This document shows positions 36,653-45,913 of a stretch of 64,000 nt of DNA, one piece after another. The translations under genes and the position numbers were made by a program. Source of the stretch: an uncultured Sphingobacteriaceae bacterium (GTDB lineage Bacteria; Bacteroidota; Bacteroidia; Sphingobacteriales; Sphingobacteriaceae); assembly GCA_946887045.1 (NCBI GenBank), contig CAMPKC010000016.1, positions 14,363 through 78,362 on the forward strand, in the 5' to 3' direction. Under the pieces are notes generated by a model. The model searched no databases. It had not been told where the DNA came from and was given only the letters and a program-made list of their open reading frames with translations. The stretch's first letter is position 1. Every line of letters starts with the position of its first letter.

Positions 36653-38002
36653 ATGTTTAAAAAAATATTAATTGCAAACCGCGGAGAGATTGCATTACGT
36701 ATTATTCGTACCTGCAAGGAAATGGGAATCAAAACAATCGCTGTTTATTCTACCGCCGATCGCGAAAGCTTGCATGTTCGCTTTGCTGATGAGGCTGTTT
36801 GTATCGGTCCTCCAGCAAGCAAAGATTCTTATCTTAGCATACCCAATATTATAGCTGCTGCCGAGTTGACCAACGCAGATGCAATTCATCCCGGATACGG
36901 TTTTTTATCGGAGAATGCAAAGTTTTCCGCTATCTGCCGCGATTATGGGATTAAGTTTATAGGAGCTACTCCGGAGCAAATAAATGATATGGGTGATAAG
37001 GCTTCGGCCAAAGAAACCATGAAAATTGCAGGGGTTCCTACAATTCCCGGATCTGAAGGTTTATTGACGGATGTTGTTGAAGGTATCAGGATCGCTAATG
37101 AAATTGGCTATCCTGTTATTCTTAAGGCTACTGCTGGTGGTGGTGGCCGCGGTATGCGTGTGGTTTGGAAAGACGATGAGTTTGAAGCTGCCTGGGATTC
37201 TGCACGTCAGGAGTCTGGTGCTGCGTTCGGCAACGATGGCCTGTATCTTGAGAAATTTGTTGAAGATCCGAGGCATATAGAAATTCAGATTATTGGTGAC
37301 CAGTACGGAACTGTGAGCCATTTATCAGAACGCGATTGTTCCATTCAGCGTCGCCATCAAAAGTTAGTGGAAGAATCTCCGTCTCCTTTTATGACAGACG
37401 ACTTGCGCAAACGCATGGGCGAAGCTGCGGTAAAAGGTGCAAAAGCTGTAAATTACGAAGGTGCTGGAACTATTGAGTTTCTGGTAGACAAGCATCGCAA
37501 TTTTTATTTCATGGAAATGAATACTCGTATCCAGGTAGAGCATCCGGTTACAGAGGAAGTTGTGAATTACGATTTAATAAAGGAGCAAATTAAGGTTGCC
37601 GCTGGTGTGCCTATATCGGGAAAAAACTATTTCCCTGGTCTGCACGCTATAGAATGCCGTATTAACGCGGAAGATCCTTATCAGGGATTTAGACCGGCAG
37701 CCGGAAAAATTACTAATTTCCACTCTCCGGGAGGTCATGGTGTGCGTGTAGATACTCATGTGTATGCAGGTTACCAGGTGCCGCCGAATTATGATTCGAT
37801 GATTGCCAAGCTGATTTGTACAGGACAAACCCGCGATGAGGCCATTTCAACCATGGAGAGGGCGCTGAGCGAGTTTGTTATCGAGGGAATAAAAACTACA
37901 ATTCCTTTCCATATAAAATTGATGAAGGATCCAAATTTCAGAGCAGGGAACTTTACTACAAAATTTATGGAAAGCTTCGTTTTTGTCGAAGATAACGTAT
38001 AA
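36653..38002 (+). CDS. accC: Acetyl-CoA carboxylase biotin carboxylase subunit
   Basis: 449 aa from ATG 36653, the same length as E. coli AccC; the longer in-frame start at 36587 lies inside the word repeat. ATP-grasp enzyme: [18 protein letters not shown] opening, [23 protein letters not shown] glycine-rich ATP loop, [17 protein letters not shown], and YDSMIAKLI. It carboxylates the biotin of AccB. A strong terminator follows. Confidence 0.96.
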   Translation: MFKKILIANRGEIALRIIRTCKEMGIKTIAVYSTADRESLHVRFADEAVCIGPPASKDSYLSIPNIIAAAELTNADAIHPGYGFLSENAKFSAICRDYGIKFIGATPEQINDMGDKASAKETMKIAGVPTIPGSEGLLTDVVEGIRIANEIGYPVILKATAGGGGRGMRVVWKDDEFEAAWDSARQESGAAFGNDGLYLEKFVEDPRHIEIQIIGDQYGTVSHLSERDCSIQRRHQKLVEESPSPFMTDDLRKRMGEAAVKGAKAVNYEGAGTIEFLVDKHRNFYFMEMNTRIQVEHPVTEEVVNYDLIKEQIKVAAGVPISGKNYFPGLHAIECRINAEDPYQGFRPAAGKITNFHSPGGHGVRVDTHVYAGYQVPPNYDSMIAKLICTGQTRDEAISTMERALSEFVIEGIKTTIPFHIKLMKDPNFRAGNFTTKFMESFVFVEDNV

Positions 38003-38018
38003 ATAAAAATCCAGACTG

Positions 38019-38055
38019 ATACCATTCTCGTATAAAGAGAATGGTATTTGTTTTT
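38019..38055 (+). terminator. Rho-independent terminator after accC
   Basis: Perfect 11-bp stem ATACCATTCTC / GAGAATGGTAT with a 7-nt loop, followed by TTGTTTTT. It ends the rpmF-plsX-fabH-acc transcript, 5 nt before the tatC start codon. Confidence 0.85.
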
Positions 38056-38060
38056 AAACT

Positions 38061-38939
38061 ATGACTGAACACCGTAAAGATCTGGTAGAAACCATTAAGG
38101 ACAGAGGGAAATCTCTGGAAGCCGAAATGTCTTTTTTTGACCATATGGAGGTCTTGCGATGGCATCTCATCCGCTCGGCCATTGCCATAGTTTTGTTTAC
38201 CGTTCTTGCCTTCATGTATTATGACTTTATTTTTGATGTCATAATAATGGGTCCTAAGCGGACGGATTTCTGGACCTACAGAATGATGTGTAGCCTAAGC
38301 GAACGGTTTAATCTCGGGCCTGACTTCTGTATTACCGACATCCCTTTTGCCATCATCAATACAGAAATGGCAGGGCAGTTTACTTTGCAGTTAAACTCAT
38401 CCCTTTTAATCGGACTTATACTCGGCTTTCCTTATCTGTTGTTTGAGGTTTGGCGTTTTGTTAAGCCCGGCCTAACTGAAAAAGAAAGCAGCTCAGCAAC
38501 CGGATTTGTGTTTTATGCGACCTTGCTTTTTATTGCCGGACTTTTATTCGGTTATTATATCATCGCACCTTTGTCAATTAATTTTTTAGCCAATTATAAC
38601 GTTAGCGAGATAATTAAGAATACAATTACCATTGATTCCTATCTTTCTACTGTTGCAACGCTGAGTATCGGCGCAGGAATTACATTCGAGCTTCCTATTA
38701 TTATTTATATACTATCGAAACTTGGTATAATGACTCCGGCATTTATGCGTTCTTCAAGGAGATATGCCACGGTTCTTATATTGATCATTGCCGCGATAGT
38801 GACTCCAACCCCTGATATATTAACAATGTTAACGGTTAGCTTCCCTCTCTTTTTATTATATGAGTTGAGTATAATTGTGTCAGCAAGAGTCGAGAGAAAT
38901 CGTAAAAAGAAGGAGCTGGAATTCTATTCCATCAAATAA
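38061..38939 (+). CDS. tatC: Twin-arginine translocase subunit TatC
   Basis: 292 aa, six predicted membrane segments. TatC recognises the twin-arginine signal of folded export substrates. Conserved features: MSFFDHMEVLRWHLIRS N-terminus, FPYLLFEVWRFVKPGL loop, GITFELPI with the conserved Glu-Leu-Pro, and ATVLILIIAAIVTPTPD. It contains a longer first periplasmic loop than E. coli TatC, as usual in Bacteroidota. No tatA in the window. Confidence 0.95.
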   Translation: MTEHRKDLVETIKDRGKSLEAEMSFFDHMEVLRWHLIRSAIAIVLFTVLAFMYYDFIFDVIIMGPKRTDFWTYRMMCSLSERFNLGPDFCITDIPFAIINTEMAGQFTLQLNSSLLIGLILGFPYLLFEVWRFVKPGLTEKESSSATGFVFYATLLFIAGLLFGYYIIAPLSINFLANYNVSEIIKNTITIDSYLSTVATLSIGAGITFELPIIIYILSKLGIMTPAFMRSSRRYATVLILIIAAIVTPTPDILTMLTVSFPLFLLYELSIIVSARVERNRKKKELEFYSIK

Positions 38940-38964
38940 ACAACCTATAAATTAATTTTTATTC

Positions 38965-39396
38965 ATGGATACTTTATCTATTGCAATCGGTTCAGATCAC
39001 GCTGGATTTGAATACAAAGAACTATTAAGAGATTTTTTAAGCAGTTCCAAAATAAAGGACTTTGGAGCCTATAACTCAGATTCTGCAGACTATCCTGATT
39101 TTGCGCATCCAGTGGCTGACTCGGTGGAATCCGGCGAATTTGAGTTTGGCATTCTCGTATGTGGAAGTGCAAACGGTGTGGCTATAACAGCCAACAAACA
39201 CCAGGGAATACGGGCTGCAATATGCTGGACGGAGGAAATTGCTGAGCTGGCAAGAAAACACAATAATGCTAATGTGTTATGTATCCCGGCACGTTTTGTC
39301 TCTCAGGATCTAGCTAAAGCTATCACCAAAAAATTTCTGACAACTGAATTTGAAGGTGGCAGACATGCAAACCGGGTGGATAAGATTTCATGTTAA
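38965..39396 (+). CDS. rpiB: Ribose 5-phosphate isomerase B
   Basis: 143 aa. Interconverts ribose-5-phosphate and ribulose-5-phosphate. Opening IAIGSDHAGFEYKE, Cys in VCGSANGVAITANKH, HNNANVLCIPARFV and a C-terminal GGRHANRVDKIS are characteristic of the RpiB/LacAB family. Its stop overlaps an ATG at 39390 of the peptidase frame. Confidence 0.94.
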   Translation: MDTLSIAIGSDHAGFEYKELLRDFLSSSKIKDFGAYNSDSADYPDFAHPVADSVESGEFEFGILVCGSANGVAITANKHQGIRAAICWTEEIAELARKHNNANVLCIPARFVSQDLAKAITKKFLTTEFEGGRHANRVDKISC

Positions 39397-40982
39397 AAAC
39401 TATGAAGCATAAAATAATAGGACTTCTGCTTTTAGGGAGTTTATCTATTAATGCTTTTTCGCAGAATACCACCGCGATTGAATACGCAAAGATGTTGACG
39501 CCGGAAGGGGCAAGGAAGCATCTTAGTATACTTGCTTCTGATGAGTTTGAAGGTAGAGAAACTGGACAGCCTGGAGCAGAGCTGGCCGCAAATTACATCG
39601 CCGCCGAATTTAAGAAGCTGAATTTGAAGGCACCGGTACAGGGTTCGTACTTTCAAAAGGTGGGCCTGGTTGAAACCTCGTTTAGGGTGGATAAATTTCA
39701 AGTAAACGGACAGCGACTTCAGAACCTTAAGGATTTTTATCTGCGAACGGCTAAAAACGATGTGAAGGTTAAAGCCGGGAAAATCGTTTTCGCTGGCTAT
39801 GGAATTACTACAGATACTTATGATGATCTGAAAGGGATTGACATAACCGGTAAAGTTGTGCTGGTAATCGGAAAAGATGAGCCAATGAAAAATGGCGTTT
39901 CAGTAATTTCGAACAGTAGCGAGTTGTCTGAATGGTCAACATCTCGGGATAAAAGGATCCAGAATCTCAGGTCTAGGAAGCCAGCATTAATACTTTCGAT
40001 AAATCCTGATCTACCCCGGATTTTATTGTCGGCAAATGGACATTTGAGTGAACCTGTAATCTCTTTGAAAAAGCCTGCTTTAAATAATCTTCCACCTCAG
40101 GTGGATATAATTCAGATTACGCCTGGCACTGCAAATGTCTTCCTGAAGAAAAGCGGAAAAACTATCGAACAATTAACGGCCGCGATTAATAATTCTGGCC
40201 GACCTGTCAGTAGGATTTTTAAAGCCGATTTCGAAGGTTCGTATGGCAATAAAGTAAAAGATGTAAAGGCTTCGAACGTGTTAGGTTATTTAGAAGGCTC
40301 GGATTTGAAGAACGAATTACTTGTCGTTTCTGCACATTATGATCATGTGGGATTGAATCCAGCCGGTCCTGACAAAGTGTTTAATGGAGCGGATGATGAT
40401 GGTTCGGGAACAACAGCCGTTCTTGAGCTTGCCAGGACATTTGCAAAGGCTAAGAAAGATGGGAAGGGTCCACGACGAAGTATTTTATTTTTAGCTGTGG
40501 TAGGCGAGGAGAAAGGCCTTTTAGGTTCTGAGTGGTATTCTGACAATCCGGTATTTCCTTTGTCTAATACGGTGACTAATTTGAATATCGATATGATCGG
40601 AAGGGTTGATCCAGCTCATAAGGATAGCGCCGACTATCTTTATTTAATCGGTTCGGATAAGTTAAGTACTCAATTACACGAGATCTCCGAAAACGCCAAT
40701 GCAACTTACACAAAGCTCAAGATTGATTACAAGTACAACGACCCCAAAGATCCTGAGCGAATATATTATCGTTCAGATCATTATAACTTTGCGAAACATG
40801 GTATCCCGATTGTTTTTTATTTTAACGGTGTACATGAAGATTATCACAAAGTAAGTGATGAGATAAGTAAGATCAATTTCCCATTATTAGTAAAGAGAAC
40901 TCAATTGGTTTTTCACACAGCCTGGGATATTGTTAACCGTGATAAAAGGCCCGTAGTGGATGTTATGGAGTCTGCTAAGTAA
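39390..40982 (+). CDS. M28 family zinc peptidase, secreted
   Basis: 530 aa (526 if ATG 39402 is used, which gives a neater signal peptide MKHKIIGLLLLGSLSINAFSQ). Two-zinc aminopeptidase motifs: AHYDHVG (His), GADDDGSGT (Asp), GEEKGLLGS (Glu), NIDMIG (Asp), and YRSDHYNFA (His). A PA-like inserted domain occupies about residues 120-290. The role is extracytoplasmic peptide degradation. Confidence 0.9.
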   Translation: MLKTMKHKIIGLLLLGSLSINAFSQNTTAIEYAKMLTPEGARKHLSILASDEFEGRETGQPGAELAANYIAAEFKKLNLKAPVQGSYFQKVGLVETSFRVDKFQVNGQRLQNLKDFYLRTAKNDVKVKAGKIVFAGYGITTDTYDDLKGIDITGKVVLVIGKDEPMKNGVSVISNSSELSEWSTSRDKRIQNLRSRKPALILSINPDLPRILLSANGHLSEPVISLKKPALNNLPPQVDIIQITPGTANVFLKKSGKTIEQLTAAINNSGRPVSRIFKADFEGSYGNKVKDVKASNVLGYLEGSDLKNELLVVSAHYDHVGLNPAGPDKVFNGADDDGSGTTAVLELARTFAKAKKDGKGPRRSILFLAVVGEEKGLLGSEWYSDNPVFPLSNTVTNLNIDMIGRVDPAHKDSADYLYLIGSDKLSTQLHEISENANATYTKLKIDYKYNDPKDPERIYYRSDHYNFAKHGIPIVFYFNGVHEDYHKVSDEISKINFPLLVKRTQLVFHTAWDIVNRDKRPVVDVMESAK

Positions 40983-41054
40983 TAAGTAGTATTTGTAACA
41001 GGTAGTTATCAAGTACTAAGTAGCAATGGGGTAGAAGATATCCTAACAAAGGTA

Positions 41055-41215
41055 TAAATCAGGTGTCAAGATCCGGTTCTGAGCCCGATCTCGATACCTG
41101 ATATTAATACTGCGTATCAAGACCTGGGTTGATCTTGATACATGTTTCATTATTAGGATCTGCGTCTGGTCTTGATACTTGCTACTTTATAGTTGCTACT
41201 ATCAAGATACCCTAG
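41055..41215. repeat. TCTTGATAC word-repeat region between convergent genes
   Basis: Repeated words and their complements: GTATCAAGA (41114-41122) and TCTTGATAC (41133-41141) form a 9-bp stem; TCTTGATA (41170-41177) and TATCAAGA (41200-41207) form another. Related TATCAAG and CTCGATAC words lie at 41007 and 41091. It sits in the 235-nt gap between the M28 peptidase and the minus-strand barrel gene and may act as a bidirectional 3' end. Confidence 0.55.
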
Positions 41216-41217
41216 AC

Positions 41218-41697
41218 TTAAAGAATTATCCTAATCGACAGCCCTACGCCTCTTTCATAAAAACCTGAGTACGGGGTTAAAACAAGTGCAGGTTTCCAGT
41301 CTAAAGAAAGATTTAGTGGAGATCCTGGTATCACATAATCGAGTCCAAGTACTCCGTCAACGCTTAGATAAATGTCATTATCTCTGTCGTCATCATTTTT
41401 GTAATTAATACTTCCTATAGAAGCACCACCACCATAATACCATTGTAACCCGGCAGCACCACGTATTGGGTTATGGACCTCATATAATCCAGTTAGGTTC
41501 ACGTAAGAATCGTTTCGGCGATTTCTAATGTTTAAAATAAAGTCTAATGCGCGGTCTGATTGAATAAAGGTTTTGTACGTAACACCGTAGGCATCTCCCA
41601 ATCTTACACCTAAGGCGTTTTTGTATTGAGCATTTACTGTAGAGGCCGAGATAAACATCAAGCCTATAACTAAACAGGATAATAAAAACTTTTTCAT
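41218..41697 (-). CDS. Putative outer-membrane beta-barrel protein, 159 aa
   Basis: Signal peptide ending TVNAQ (about residue 24), then alternating beta-strand pattern (ALGVRLGDAYGVTYK, GAAGLQWYYGGGASIG, SVDGVLGLDYVIPG) and ending GVGLSIRIIL. No named family recognised. A TATATTTG box is upstream on its strand. Confidence 0.6.
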   Translation of the reverse strand: MKKFLLSCLVIGLMFISASTVNAQYKNALGVRLGDAYGVTYKTFIQSDRALDFILNIRNRRNDSYVNLTGLYEVHNPIRGAAGLQWYYGGGASIGSINYKNDDDRDNDIYLSVDGVLGLDYVIPGSPLNLSLDWKPALVLTPYSGFYERGVGLSIRIIL

Positions 41698-41786
41698 TTT
41701 GTAATTACAATAACAGTTAAAAATTGTTCTGCAGCCTAATTTCAGTGCAGTGTGTGTATTAGATGTGTTTCCTAAAAGGAAGGTTG

Positions 41787-41794
41787 CAAATATA
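41787..41794 (-). promoter_or_regulatory. -7 box TATATTTG for the small barrel protein
   Basis: Minus-strand TATATTTG (TAnnTTTG), 89 nt before the start codon at 41697. The -33 element is unclear. Confidence 0.4.
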
Positions 41795-41897
41795 AAAAAA
41801 TTAAGTGATGCGTAATGTTAGGTAGAACTTACCCGTTAATGTTAAAATAAGTTAATCTCTAGTTTTTGAATTATAAAAAGATAAATTTGTGCCGGTT

Positions 41898-42377
41898 ATG
41901 AAAAATGTAAAAAGCTTACTGTGGTTGTTGTTGTTTGTGCCTGTTTTGATTAGCGGTTGTAAAAAAGACGATCCCTATGATGCTGAAGCCCAGTTGCAAA
42001 AAGATGAAGAGCAGATTAAAAATTACCTGACTGCTAACAATATTCTAGCTGAAAGACATTCCAGTGGAGTTTATTATGTTATTTCTGAGCCCGGCGAGGG
42101 AGACGTGACTTATGCCGGATCTACCAACGTTAAAGTAACCTATACTTTAAGTTTACTGGGAGGGGAGGTAATTCCACAAACAACTGAACCTATTACTTTT
42201 GCGCTTGGGGGTGTTATCGTTGGGTGGCAAATCGGAATTCCTCTGATCCAAAAAGGTGGTAAAATCAGGTTGTTTATACCTTCCGGTTATGCTTACGGTC
42301 CGCGTTCGCAGGGCAATATCCCGGCAAATTCGATTCTCGACTTTGAAATTGACTTACTTGATGTTATCGTTAACTAA
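41898..42377 (+). CDS. FKBP-type peptidyl-prolyl isomerase lipoprotein, single domain
   Basis: 159 aa from ATG 41898; the in-frame GTG at 41889 overlaps a TAAATTTG -7-like box. Lipobox LISGC gives lipidated Cys near 20. One FKBP domain (about 65-158): VTYTLSLLGGEVI, GWQIGIPLIQKGGKIRLFIPSGYAYGP, and IPANSILDFEIDLLDV. Probably helps envelope protein folding. A two-domain paralogue starts 7 nt after its stop. Confidence 0.88.
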   Translation: MKNVKSLLWLLLFVPVLISGCKKDDPYDAEAQLQKDEEQIKNYLTANNILAERHSSGVYYVISEPGEGDVTYAGSTNVKVTYTLSLLGGEVIPQTTEPITFALGGVIVGWQIGIPLIQKGGKIRLFIPSGYAYGPRSQGNIPANSILDFEIDLLDVIVN

Positions 42378-42384
42378 AAATAGA

Positions 42385-43281
42385 ATGAAATTAAATTTAG
42401 GTAAAGCTTTTTGTTTTTCTCTTGTAATACTTGTATTAGCTACGGGCTGTAAAAAGGAGTACGAAAGTATTGAAGAGCTGGATGCAAAAAACATAGAGAC
42501 TTACATTAGCCAGAATAATTTAAGCTTTACAAAATCGAATAAGGGTATATATTATGATATTTTAAAAGAAGGATCGGGTTCCGATGTTGCTTATTCGGAC
42601 AAGGTTCAATTCGTATATACGGTTCGTTCACTCGACGGATCCTATATTAATACCGATACTGTCGTGAATCACTACGGGGGATCTGGTCAATTTTTAGGTT
42701 ATTTCACTCCGGAGCCGGTGCGGACCGCTATTAAAGAAAATTTGAAAAAACGTGGTGGTGAGATACGGGTTTTAGTGCCATCGCATTTGGCATATGGCAG
42801 AGGTGGGAGCGGTCCTATCCCGGGGAACGCTTCTTTAGACTATACTGTAAAAGTGCTCGCACTGAATGGATTACCTGCATATGATGATGCCAGTATCAAG
42901 ATGTATATGCAAACTTCAAATCTCAGCGGATTTACAAAGTTGAAGGAAGGATTGTATTATAAAATAATCGAACCGGGTACTGGAAGTCCAATTACACAAG
43001 ATTCTGTCGTAACAGTTCAATACAAGGGTAAACTTTTCAACGGAACAATATTCGATCAGACACAGGGAACTAATACTGCTACTTTCCTTCTTTCTGAAAC
43101 AGTAGAGGGCTTCAAAGACGCTGTTGTTCTGATCAAAGAGGGAGGCTCAATAAAAGTCCTAATGTCCTCAGCTCTTGGCTATGGATTGGATGGCAGCCGA
43201 AATCAATTCGGCACTTTTACAATTCCACCATTCTCATGTCTCGACTTTGAAATTAAGGTTACGGAGGTAGATCAACCATAG
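42385..43281 (+). CDS. FKBP-type peptidyl-prolyl isomerase lipoprotein, two domains
   Basis: 298 aa from ATG 42385 (the longer frame runs back into the previous gene). Lipobox LATGC (Cys near 20). Two FKBP domains: about 65-165 (REIRVLVPSHLAYGRGG type stretch) and about 185-295 (VQYKGKLFNGTIFDQT, GSIKVLMSSALGYG, FSCLDFEIKV). The second is closer to the canonical FKBP pattern. Likely arose by duplication of the single-domain neighbour. Confidence 0.87.
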   Translation: MKLNLGKAFCFSLVILVLATGCKKEYESIEELDAKNIETYISQNNLSFTKSNKGIYYDILKEGSGSDVAYSDKVQFVYTVRSLDGSYINTDTVVNHYGGSGQFLGYFTPEPVRTAIKENLKKRGGEIRVLVPSHLAYGRGGSGPIPGNASLDYTVKVLALNGLPAYDDASIKMYMQTSNLSGFTKLKEGLYYKIIEPGTGSPITQDSVVTVQYKGKLFNGTIFDQTQGTNTATFLLSETVEGFKDAVVLIKEGGSIKVLMSSALGYGLDGSRNQFGTFTIPPFSCLDFEIKVTEVDQP

Positions 43282-43296
43282 TATTTAAATTACAGG

Positions 43297-44616
43297 TTAC
43301 TTATAATAGCTTTCTTTCGCTTCTTTATAAGTATTCAAGGCTCGTTCTCGTGCAAATTTGTGCTCGACAATGAGAGAAGGATATTTAAATGGATCTTCAA
43401 ATTCGCGGATCCATTTTTTTATATACTTAAGTTCGGGGTCAAACTTCCTGGTTTGTAAATCAGGATTAAAAATTCTAAAATAAGGTGCGGCATCGTTTCC
43501 AGTGCCTGCAGCCCACTGCCATCCCCCAACGTTGCTGGCCATGTCGTAATCTATAAGCTTCCTGGCAAAATATGCCTCTCCCCACCGCCAGTCAACTAAC
43601 AGGTGCTTGCATAAGAAACTGGCAGTTATCATTCTCACACGATTATGCATCCATCCCGTGGCGTTTAGTTGCCTCATTCCTGCGTCTACAATAGGATAGC
43701 CCGTTTTTCCTTCACACCATGCCTCAAAATCCTTTTCATTATTTATCCAGCGGATATCATCAAATTCTTTTTTAAAAGCATGGTTTTCTGTTTCAGGGAA
43801 ATGCCATAAAATCATGCTATAGAAGTCTCTCCAGATTAATTCAGAAAGCCATACAGATGAGTGGAGGTTTGCTTCAGCAGCCAGCTCCCTGATGCTTAAT
43901 GTACCAAATCGAAGATGAATGCCGATGCGGGACGTACCCTCTACCGAAGGATAGTCACGAAGATTTTCATAATTGGCTAAAATAGGCTTATACACTTTTT
44001 CAGGTAAGGATATAGAACTCGGGGAAAACCCAATATCAGTTAAGTCTGGAACCTTGAACGATGCCTTTTTGAAAAAGTTTGGATTTAAGATCGGATACGC
44101 TTTAAAATGAAAGTCAGGTCGAAGCAAGCCAAGCCATTTTCGTTTATAAGGGGTAAATACAGTATATGGCTTGCCATCATCTTTAATTATTTCGTCGGTA
44201 TCGAAAATAACATGATCCTTATAAGCAGTGAACTTAATGCCATGATGAGCTAATAATGCAGAAATTTCGGAATCGCGTTTTCTTGCATAAGGTTCGTAGT
44301 CTCTATTGACAAATACTTCATTGATTTCATATTCGTTAACTAGTTCTTTCCATGCAGTAATTGGAGTCGAATACTTTATAAGAATCGAAGAATTGTGTTT
44401 GTTCAGCTCACTATTTAGTTCCATCAGTGCCCGATGGATAAATGTTAACCTGGCATCATCTTTATCCTGTAGTTTCTCTAAAATATCCTGGTCGAAAATA
44501 AAGATTGGCAGCACCGGAAGATCCGACTTTAATGCGTGATACAGGCCCGCGTTGTCCTGTATCCTTAAATCTCTTCTGAACCAGAATACATTAACAACAG
44601 GTTTTTTCTCAGGCAT
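43297..44616 (-). CDS. Deoxyribodipyrimidine photo-lyase (class I CPD photolyase)
   Basis: 439 aa. The N-terminal antenna-binding domain starts FWFRRDLRIQDNAGL; the FAD domain contains WRDFYSMILWHFPE, GYPIVDAGMRQLNATGWMHNRVRM, and NVGGWQWAAGTGNDAAPYFRIFNP. It uses blue light to split pyrimidine dimers. Its start overlaps the 3' end of the SDR gene by 8 nt, so they share an operon. The FAD-domain Trp and Asn positions are intact. Confidence 0.95.
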   Translation of the reverse strand: MPEKKPVVNVFWFRRDLRIQDNAGLYHALKSDLPVLPIFIFDQDILEKLQDKDDARLTFIHRALMELNSELNKHNSSILIKYSTPITAWKELVNEYEINEVFVNRDYEPYARKRDSEISALLAHHGIKFTAYKDHVIFDTDEIIKDDGKPYTVFTPYKRKWLGLLRPDFHFKAYPILNPNFFKKASFKVPDLTDIGFSPSSISLPEKVYKPILANYENLRDYPSVEGTSRIGIHLRFGTLSIRELAAEANLHSSVWLSELIWRDFYSMILWHFPETENHAFKKEFDDIRWINNEKDFEAWCEGKTGYPIVDAGMRQLNATGWMHNRVRMITASFLCKHLLVDWRWGEAYFARKLIDYDMASNVGGWQWAAGTGNDAAPYFRIFNPDLQTRKFDPELKYIKKWIREFEDPFKYPSLIVEHKFARERALNTYKEAKESYYK

Positions 44617-45520
44617 AAATATCCGTTAATGCGCTTTCTAGTGTTGGAAACTTAAACTTGAATCCAGCCTTTTCGATTTTATCTGAAGATGTCCGATTGC
44701 TGTTCAGTACAACCCTGCTCATTTCTCCAAGCCAAATTCTTAATGCGATTTCTGGTACGGGCGGCAGCCATAGACGTTTTTGAAGTTGTTTTGCAATAGC
44801 CTTGGTTAGTTCTCTATTTGTTACCGGAACTGGCGCTGTCATATTATAAATGCCACGAATTTCTTCGTTCTCCAAAGCATACAAATACATACTGATTACA
44901 TCTTCAATATGTATCCACGGAACCCATTGTTTTCCGGAACCTAAGGCCGCTCCAAAACCTAGTTTTATTGGCTTGGCGATCTGCGGCAGAGCGCCTCCGA
45001 GCTGAGTTAACACCATTCCCGTCCTAAGCTTTACCAACCTAATGCCCAGATTTTCTATCTTGTCCGCTGCTCTTTCCCAGGCCAGACAAGTATTTGCGAG
45101 GAAATCAGTGCCCGGCTCGCTTTCTTCTGTTAAGATTTCGTCTTTTCTGTCGCCATAATGGCCCACAGCTGAGGCTGAAATGAAGGTTTTAACAGTATGG
45201 TTTGGATGTTCTTTAAGAACATCGTGTAAGAGTTTTAATGATCCGGTGCGACTCTTGATTATCTGTTGTTTGCGTTTCTGAGTCCATGCTTTATCAGCGA
45301 TGCCCTCACCGGCCAGGTTTATTATAGCATCCACGTTTTCAATGCATTTGGGATCAATCTCCATACGGGAAACATCCCATTTGAAGGTCTTTACGCCGGG
45401 ATTGGATTTTGATAAGTTGCGGCTGAGGTGATAGACGGTAAAACCTCTTTCGATCAAGAGTTGGGTTAGTGGATTTCCAATAAGTCCGCTTGCTCCCGCT
45501 ATCAAAACTGTTTTACTCAT
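44609..45520 (-). CDS. TIGR01777 family SDR/epimerase (YfcH-like)
   Basis: 303 aa. NAD(P)-binding Rossmann motif GASGLIGNPLTQLL at the start, INLAGEGIADKAWT, ISASAVGHYGDR, WVPWIHIEDVISMYLYALEN and GIYNMTAPVPVTN. The family is widespread with unknown physiological substrate. It is upstream of and overlapping with the photolyase gene, a recurrent pairing in Bacteroidota as far as I recall. Confidence 0.9.
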   Translation of the reverse strand: MSKTVLIAGASGLIGNPLTQLLIERGFTVYHLSRNLSKSNPGVKTFKWDVSRMEIDPKCIENVDAIINLAGEGIADKAWTQKRKQQIIKSRTGSLKLLHDVLKEHPNHTVKTFISASAVGHYGDRKDEILTEESEPGTDFLANTCLAWERAADKIENLGIRLVKLRTGMVLTQLGGALPQIAKPIKLGFGAALGSGKQWVPWIHIEDVISMYLYALENEEIRGIYNMTAPVPVTNRELTKAIAKQLQKRLWLPPVPEIALRIWLGEMSRVVLNSNRTSSDKIEKAGFKFKFPTLESALTDIYA

Positions 45521-45543
45521 AGTCTATTGTTAACTCTATTGCG

Positions 45544-45551
45544 TATTTTTG
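45544..45551 (+). promoter_or_regulatory. -7 box TATTTTTG very close to the ferredoxin start
   Basis: TAnnTTTG match ending 8 nt before the ATG at 45560, so the transcript would be nearly leaderless if this is the promoter. No good -33. Confidence 0.45.
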
Positions 45552-45559
45552 GTTTTAAT

Positions 45560-45913
45560 ATGCTTTTCACAAAACACGTTTTTATTTGCACGAATCAGCG
45601 CCCCGCAGGTTCGAGAGTCAGTTGCGGCGAATCTCATGGAATGGAGCTGGTTGCTGCCTTTAAAAAATTGATTAAAGATAAGGGTTTGAATACAGAAATA
45701 CGGGCCCAAAAAACTGGTTGCCTCGAAGCATGTGAAGCGGGGCCCTCGGTAGTAGTTTACCCCGAGGGTGTCTTTTACAGTCGAGTTCAGCTCAGTGATG
45801 TCGAAGAGATTGTAACTGAACATCTTGAACATAACAAGCCTGTCGAACGACTGATAATGGACTTCAGGGAATTACCCTGGTATAGAAAGAAACAAGATCA
45901 AGGCAGTGATTAG
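45560..45913 (+). CDS. Thioredoxin-like [2Fe-2S] ferredoxin
   Basis: 117 aa from ATG 45560 (a TTG at 45527 is unlikely as it lies upstream of the -7 box). Cysteine pattern of thioredoxin-like ferredoxins: Cys in FICTNQRPAGSRVSCG and GCLEACEAGPSVVVYPEG. Such proteins carry electrons or store the cluster; no partner is obvious. Its stop codon overlaps that of the convergent CBS gene (TTAG). Confidence 0.88.
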   Translation: MLFTKHVFICTNQRPAGSRVSCGESHGMELVAAFKKLIKDKGLNTEIRAQKTGCLEACEAGPSVVVYPEGVFYSRVQLSDVEEIVTEHLEHNKPVERLIMDFRELPWYRKKQDQGSD

